Below the pieces are notes generated by a model that worked only from the letters and a program-made list of their open reading frames with translations, was not told the DNA's origin and made no database searches. Shown piece after piece: positions 54,798-59,405 of a DNA stretch of 59,405 bases. The number at the start of each line of letters is the position of its first letter. The stretch's first letter is position 1. The DNA is taken from contig CAZPRY010000026.1 of NCBI GenBank assembly GCA_964589175.1, forward strand, positions 1 through 59,405. Reading direction: 5' to 3'. This stretch comes from CAZPRY01 sp964589175. GTDB taxonomy: Bacteria > Fidelibacterota > UBA2242. The translations under genes were made by a program, and so were the position numbers.

Positions 54798-54940
54798 ATT
54801 TTCCCTTATGAGTGTGATGAGAGCTTATGCTGAATATACGAATTTAAAGATTCCGTTACCGTTGAAGTATGGTTCTAAATATAATCTAAGCGATTTGCGC
54901 AGAAATCCCCACAAGAAAATGGGCTGGCTCATATCGCAGA

Positions 54941-55834
54941 TCAGGGTTTGGACGGTTTCGATAATTCATCGAGCAATACCTGAAGCCGGTCCTTCGTGAA
55001 GTTGTAGACATTTCGACAATATTCGCATTTAACTTCGGCATGTCCGTGTTCGCGAATCAGCGATTCAATCTCTGCTTTTCCCAGGCTGAGAACGACCCGT
55101 TCCACCCGTTTTTCGCTGCATGAACACCGGAACCGGATCGAACGAGTTTCGAGGATGTCATATTCGATATCTCTGAAGATCAGCGCTAAAATGTCCTCGG
55201 GCGATTTTCCACTCGCGATAAGGTCGCTTACAGAAGGTAACGCCTGAACCTGTTGCGTAAGCCGGTCGGTGATGTGGTCATCGGAAGGCGGCAGGACCTG
55301 GATCAGAAATCCACCGGCGGCGTGAATTTCTTTCTCGGGGCTGATATACACGCCCAGCCCGACAGCCGAAGGTATCTGCTCGGACTCTGTTAGGTAATAC
55401 GCCAGGTCTTCGGCAATCTCACTACTGTACAGATGGACGATACCCTCGTACGGTTTTTTAAGTCCCAGGTCTTTGCTGACGGTCAGGAGACCGGCGTTGC
55501 CCAAGGCGCCGGCGACGTCCAGATGCCCGTTCTTGAGCGGGATCTCGACATCGGGGACAGCGATAAAACCCCGTACATCGCCATTGTAATCGGCTTCGAC
55601 GATGATGCGCTGCAGCGGACCGTTGCCTTCGAATTTCAGTGCCAGGCGCTGATCGGGCTTCAGACCGGCATTGGCCATCAAGGCTGCACCTGTAAGCGCC
55701 CGGCCCAGTGCAACGGACGCCGTCGGATAGGTAGAATGCCTTTCACAGGCCTCTCTGACCAATTCTGTGGTGCTTCCCACCATCGCGCGATAGTTTCCAT
55801 TCCGGGTAATCGCACGTACGATATAATCGTTCAA
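54941..55834 (-). CDS. hslO: Redox-regulated chaperone Hsp33
   Basis: 297 residues from a TTG start with AAGGAGG about 10 bp upstream. The C-terminal zinc/redox switch cysteines are present as FRCSCSEKRV (CxC) and VKCEYCRNVY (CxxC). The N-terminal domain has the family pattern (VRAITRNGNYRAMVGSTTELV, LKFEGNGPLQRIIVEADYNGDVRGF). Under oxidative stress the zinc is lost and the protein becomes an active holdase. Confidence 0.93.
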   Translation of the reverse strand: MNDYIVRAITRNGNYRAMVGSTTELVREACERHSTYPTASVALGRALTGAALMANAGLKPDQRLALKFEGNGPLQRIIVEADYNGDVRGFIAVPDVEIPLKNGHLDVAGALGNAGLLTVSKDLGLKKPYEGIVHLYSSEIAEDLAYYLTESEQIPSAVGLGVYISPEKEIHAAGGFLIQVLPPSDDHITDRLTQQVQALPSVSDLIASGKSPEDILALIFRDIEYDILETRSIRFRCSCSEKRVERVVLSLGKAEIESLIREHGHAEVKCEYCRNVYNFTKDRLQVLLDELSKPSKP

Positions 55835-55875
55835 AACGAACTTCCTCCTTCAGTTTAAAGGCGCGCAAAATTAAT

Positions 55876-55894
55876 GATGCCGGGAACCGGCATC
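55876..55894 (-). terminator. Probable terminator of the hybrid kinase gene
   Basis: gatgccgg-3-base loop-ccggcatc gives an 8-bp stem; on the minus strand it is followed by attaatttt. It lies between the hybrid kinase (ends 55974) and hslO (starts 55834). A second 6-bp inverted repeat (gagaca-g-tgtctc, 55906-55918) sits just before it. Confidence 0.5.
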
Positions 55895-55973
55895 CAAGAC
55901 AATTCGAGACAGTGTCTCCGGTTTTGTTACATCGGCGAAGTAAATTTCGGAGGGTCTGAGGAAGACGAGCGGT

Positions 55974-58900
55974 CTATTTCCCGTCCAATACTTCGCGCAC
56001 TTTTTTCAACAGGGTAGTTGGTGAGAACGGCTTGTGGACAAAGTGGAAGTCTTTGTCCAGAATCTTATGTTTGATAATCGCGTCGTCGGTGTACCCGGAC
56101 ATGTAAATGACTTTCATCGAAAACTTCAGGGTCTTGAGCTGGTCGGCAAGTACTTTCCCGCTCATCTGCGGCATGACCACATCGGTCAACACCAGGTCAA
56201 TGGCGGCCGGAAGTTTTGTGCATATCGACACCGCTTCTTCACCGTTGGAGGCTTCCAGCACCTGGTAGCCGAACCGCTTCAAGATATTTTGGGTCATTTC
56301 ACGAACCATCTCTTCGTCTTCCACAACCAGGATCGTCTCGCTGCCCGAATAGGAATCCAGATTGAATTCTTCATTTTCATTCTGTTTGAGTTTCTCATTG
56401 ACGACCGGGAAGTAGATTTTAAACGTCGTGCCCTGATTCAACTCACTATAGACCCAGATGTATCCGCCGCTCTGTTTGATGATTCCGTAAACCGTCGAGA
56501 GCCCCAGGCCGGTCCCCTTGCCCTCGGCTTTTGTGGTGAAGAAGGGCTCAAATATGCGGTCTTGCAGGGCCTTATCCATACCGATGCCGTTATCGCTGAC
56601 AATCAGGACCGCATACTGACCGGGAGTCATCTGCCGGTGCAGTTGCACATATTCCTTATCCAGATCCACATTTTTCGTCTCTATGCTAAGTTTTCCCCCG
56701 TCGAGCATCGCCTCGCGGGCGTTTATCGCTAAATTGATGATGACCTGTTCCATCTGGGTGCGATCGGCTTTCACCGGTGAAATCTGTGTCTCCAGGGTCG
56801 TGGTCAACTCAATATCTTCACCGATCAAGCGCCGAAGCATGGCTTTGGTATCGTTGACTATCTCGTTCAGATCGATTACTTCCAGCTTCAGGATTTGTCG
56901 GCGGCTGAAAGCCAGTAACTGCTGGGTAAGGCGGGCCGCCCGGCTACCGGCATTGAAGATCTGCTTCAGATGGCCGTATGTTGGAAGCTCCGGATTGACC
57001 TCGCTCAATAATATCTCGGAATACCCGTTGATCACGGTCAGAAGGTTGTTGAAATCGTGGGCAATACCACCGGCCAATCTACCGACGGATTCCATTTTCT
57101 GGGCCTGGTAGAACTGCTCTTCAAGACGCTTTCGTTCGGTTACATCGCGTGAGATCGAGAGCATTACTTTTTGATCGTCCAATAGAAAAATACGGGCGCT
57201 GATCTCTACCGGTATTCTTTGACCCTGACGCGCTACCCGGACAGTTTCGAAACGGATTTCGTCTTTTCCACGAAGTTCAGCCATTTTCTGGTTTGTTCCG
57301 GTCTTCGAGGCTTCGTCCGTGATTTCATCCAGGGTCATGGTGAGCAATTCCGTACGGCTATACCCAAGGCGCTGGCAGGCGATTTCATTGACTTCCAGAA
57401 AACGACCGGGTTTGCCCTGATCATCCATCACGTTGATAAAAATAGCGTCATTGGCATTGTTGAACAATTCTCGAAATTTCTGCTCACTGGCCTGAAGCGC
57501 CTTGTGGATTTCGATCCGTTCGGTAATATCGTGGACAATCGAGTACAACAGCGTCTGTCCGTTTAAATGAATCGGTCCGCTAAATACTTCGACGTCACGG
57601 ACCTGTCCGTCTGCCAGTCGGTGTTTGAAAATGCGGCGATTCTGTCTCCCCGAACGATCATTTTGCAGGATTGCGATGGCTACACTACCCGGTAAGAGAT
57701 AAATTTCGTCGAGGTTTTTCCGGATGATTTCGGCGTACGGCCAACCATAATATTGACAGGCGGCTTGGTTGGCATCGATGATGGTTAATCTGGCCGGGTC
57801 GATAATCAACATTACGGCATGGTTGAATTGAAAGAGGGCTTTATAGCGCTCTTCGCTTTCATATAATTCCCTTTCGGCATTCTTACGGATGGTATTATCC
57901 CGAGCAATGAAAATGACACTGCCGGCGGCCATCGGTGAGATCGTGCCTAAAAACCACTTGTGCTGCCCGTGAATTGTCAATTCATATTCCAGGTGGACAA
58001 TCTGTTTCGTCTGTATTGCCGCCCGGATATTCGACAGGAAAAGGTCGGCTGTCTCTGCCGGGAAAACTTCATGCAGGGTTTCACCGATGAGATCATCCTG
58101 TGGTTGAAATAAAAGTTCCGGGGTTGAGGAAGCAATTTTAATATAATGTCCGTCTGCATCCAGCACCATCACCACATCCGGCAACGAGGAAAAAATAGCC
58201 TGAAGTTCCGCTTCCGACCGGATTAAGGCTTCTTCCGCCTGCCTGGTTTCGGTAATATCACGGATGAAGGCGCCGATCCCCCATTGTTCATTGCGTAGTT
58301 TTATGGGGAATTTTCGGGTTTCGTAGATCTTTTCACCGAAGGGTTCAACCGAGATCACGGTGGCGTGTTGTGCCAAGGCCTTCAAATCGGAAAGATGACA
58401 CACTTCGGCGGATTGCAGCTGCATCAGTTCAAAATCCGTTTTGCCAATCAATTCTGCAATCGGTTTGGCGAAAAGTTTGCCATAAGCTTCGTTTACAACA
58501 ACGTAACGAAATTCATCATCCTTAATAAAGATAAGATCCGTGGAAGAATCGATAAATGCCTGTGTCCGTTCTTCATTTGCTTCTCTGACCAGTTCTTTGG
58601 ACAACGAGTCCCGTCTCTGAATAAGGGCGTTCTGCACGGCGATCGGTAGTTGTGAGATATGTTCCTTCAGGATATAATCCGATGCGCCGGCTTTCATGCA
58701 GGCTACCGCGGTTTCCTCGTTTATCGATTCGGTCAGAAAGAGGAAGGGGATCGCGGCGTTGAGGCGTAGCGCGATTTTCAAGGCCTCCAATCCGTTAAAT
58801 TCCCGGAGTACATAATCCGATATAATGAGATCGGGTTGGAGATTTTGCATTGCCAGGCAGAAGGCTGGTTCGGTGGATACGAGTCTTGATTCCGGGTGAT

Positions 58901-58991
58901 AGCCCGCCTGCTGCAATTCCTGTAGCGCTGATTCGGTTTCGGAAGGCTTGTCCGCAACGAACAAAATATTCAATCGATTATGTCTATCCAT
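55974..58991 (-). CDS. Hybrid sensor histidine kinase: REC, four PAS, HisKA, HATPase, REC
   Basis: 1005 residues from ATG 58991; the frame opens at a TTG at 59069 but those 26 residues look unlike a receiver start. The N-terminal receiver (LNILFVADKPSETE, Asp in LIISDYVL) is followed by four PAS domains starting near FIDSSTDLIFI, IFSSLPDVVMV, LFQFNHAVMLI and LFNNANDAIFI. HisKA has GGIAHDFNNLLTVINGYSEILL with the phospho-His; HATPase has VSDNGIGMD and GTGLGLSTVYGI; the final receiver has LVVEDEEMV and LVLTDVVMPQMSG. No membrane segment, so it is probably a cytosolic phosphorelay sensor. The first receiver has only one Asp (FVADKP) where two acids are usual. Confidence 0.9.
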   Translation of the reverse strand: MDRHNRLNILFVADKPSETESALQELQQAGYHPESRLVSTEPAFCLAMQNLQPDLIISDYVLREFNGLEALKIALRLNAAIPFLFLTESINEETAVACMKAGASDYILKEHISQLPIAVQNALIQRRDSLSKELVREANEERTQAFIDSSTDLIFIKDDEFRYVVVNEAYGKLFAKPIAELIGKTDFELMQLQSAEVCHLSDLKALAQHATVISVEPFGEKIYETRKFPIKLRNEQWGIGAFIRDITETRQAEEALIRSEAELQAIFSSLPDVVMVLDADGHYIKIASSTPELLFQPQDDLIGETLHEVFPAETADLFLSNIRAAIQTKQIVHLEYELTIHGQHKWFLGTISPMAAGSVIFIARDNTIRKNAERELYESEERYKALFQFNHAVMLIIDPARLTIIDANQAACQYYGWPYAEIIRKNLDEIYLLPGSVAIAILQNDRSGRQNRRIFKHRLADGQVRDVEVFSGPIHLNGQTLLYSIVHDITERIEIHKALQASEQKFRELFNNANDAIFINVMDDQGKPGRFLEVNEIACQRLGYSRTELLTMTLDEITDEASKTGTNQKMAELRGKDEIRFETVRVARQGQRIPVEISARIFLLDDQKVMLSISRDVTERKRLEEQFYQAQKMESVGRLAGGIAHDFNNLLTVINGYSEILLSEVNPELPTYGHLKQIFNAGSRAARLTQQLLAFSRRQILKLEVIDLNEIVNDTKAMLRRLIGEDIELTTTLETQISPVKADRTQMEQVIINLAINAREAMLDGGKLSIETKNVDLDKEYVQLHRQMTPGQYAVLIVSDNGIGMDKALQDRIFEPFFTTKAEGKGTGLGLSTVYGIIKQSGGYIWVYSELNQGTTFKIYFPVVNEKLKQNENEEFNLDSYSGSETILVVEDEEMVREMTQNILKRFGYQVLEASNGEEAVSICTKLPAAIDLVLTDVVMPQMSGKVLADQLKTLKFSMKVIYMSGYTDDAIIKHKILDKDFHFVHKPFSPTTLLKKVREVLDGK

Positions 58992-59405
58992 ATCGTCAAT
59001 CTCATCTATTCCTGTCGCGGTGATCAGATCTGTAAAATTGAGAACAAAAATATCGCACCAGGAAAGCAATACTTTTGTTCACAGTGTTCTGAATGTGTCT
59101 AAAAATCTAAGTGTCGACGACCAATAGGGAAATCTCAAATGCCCCGGGAGAAGGTAATATATAAAAGATGATAATACAACGCTCATTACAGAGTAGAAAC
59201 CGGAATTGTCGAATAAAACGGGATTTTACATTTATGAAATAATAAGGTGATTGGCACGTATGTGTTCTGATTGAGACGATTGGGACTTTCCCATGTGTGC
59301 TGTTCAGCGTGCTTGCGCGAGTTCCTGATTCATCAAATATTTAATATTTTTACACTACTGTCCGGTTAAAATAGGGCCAATTGCGGGACAGGGCTTCTGG
59401 CTCGT
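58992..59405. other. Terminal region, no gene identified
   Basis: About 410 AT-rich bases upstream of the hybrid kinase. No coding frame, tRNA or clear promoter was recognised. Near the edge, ctgtcc (59358-59363) and ggacag (59386-59391) form a small inverted repeat followed by an open minus-strand frame running off the window, which could be the end of a neighbouring gene or element. Confidence 0.4.

Noticed and set aside
58992..59069. TTG start of the hybrid kinase
   Set aside because: The 26 extra residues do not belong to the receiver fold; ATG 58991 begins just before the first receiver strand.

Overview
The window looks like a chromosomal contig from an uncultivated member of the FCB superphylum (KSB1, Calditrichota or Marinimicrobia type). 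Base composition is moderate. At least five exported proteins end in a type IX secretion (T9SS) type-A sorting domain with the YPNPFN signature, and there is a PorV/PorQ-family barrel and a TonB-dependent receptor with an N-terminal carboxypeptidase-regulatory domain. Assignment to a phylum is inference. No rRNA, tRNA, CRISPR array or intact insertion sequence was seen. Two near-consensus sigma-70 promoters (at blaI and near 36980) suggest ordinary -35/-10 promoter use.

Layout. 1-1236 is the 3' end of a secreted protein with a recent 594-bp tandem duplication. 1237-1792 is non-coding and rich in hairpins. 1793-9387 is an outer-membrane uptake module: PorV-like barrel, IPT/TIG surface protein, TonB receptor, large FN3 surface protein. 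9436-19675 is a carbohydrate locus on the same strand: GH114-like endo-galactosaminidase, NodB-fold deacetylase-like protein, GH36-like alpha-galactosidase lipoprotein, DMT transporter, AraD-family enzyme, NagB-family enzyme, PfkB-family kinase and a small alpha/beta-barrel-like protein. A paralogue of the FN3 surface protein closes the block on the opposite strand (19767-21848). Together these could form a system for a galactosamine-containing polysaccharide (Pel or galactosaminogalactan type), which is the main functional hypothesis here.

22062-26616 (minus) carries a membrane metallophosphoesterase and a three-gene unit for an exported class-I glutamine-amidotransferase-like hydrolase, a lipocalin and an exported glutamate-racemase homologue. 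26955-27832 has an unknown protein with a candidate Cys-His-Asp triad. 27829-33036 (minus) holds two regulatory units: ECF sigma/anti-sigma/DUF4097, and BlaI/BlaR1-like, where the BlaR1-like protein carries two GyrI-like domains and BlaI has a clear promoter with two operators. 33325-42828 is mixed: a BNR-repeat T9SS cargo, threonine dehydrogenase, methyltransferase, CBM9-like protein, polysaccharide deacetylase, two further T9SS cargos, an MBL-fold enzyme and a Nudix hydrolase.

42943-48287 is accessory: an MNT/HEPN toxin-antitoxin-like pair whose HEPN gene is split exactly at an A AAA AAG slippery heptamer, an unknown secreted protein, and a tightly coupled five-gene envelope cassette. The cassette includes a membrane-anchored peptidoglycan amidase whose N-terminal membrane region resembles the next small membrane protein, suggesting a domesticated holin/endolysin/spanin-like lysis module. 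48328-59069 returns to ordinary chromosomal genes: B12 radical SAM protein, two-component pair, DUF3788 protein, dihydrolipoyl dehydrogenase, an ICMT/PEMT-like methyltransferase, Hsp33 and a multi-PAS hybrid histidine kinase.
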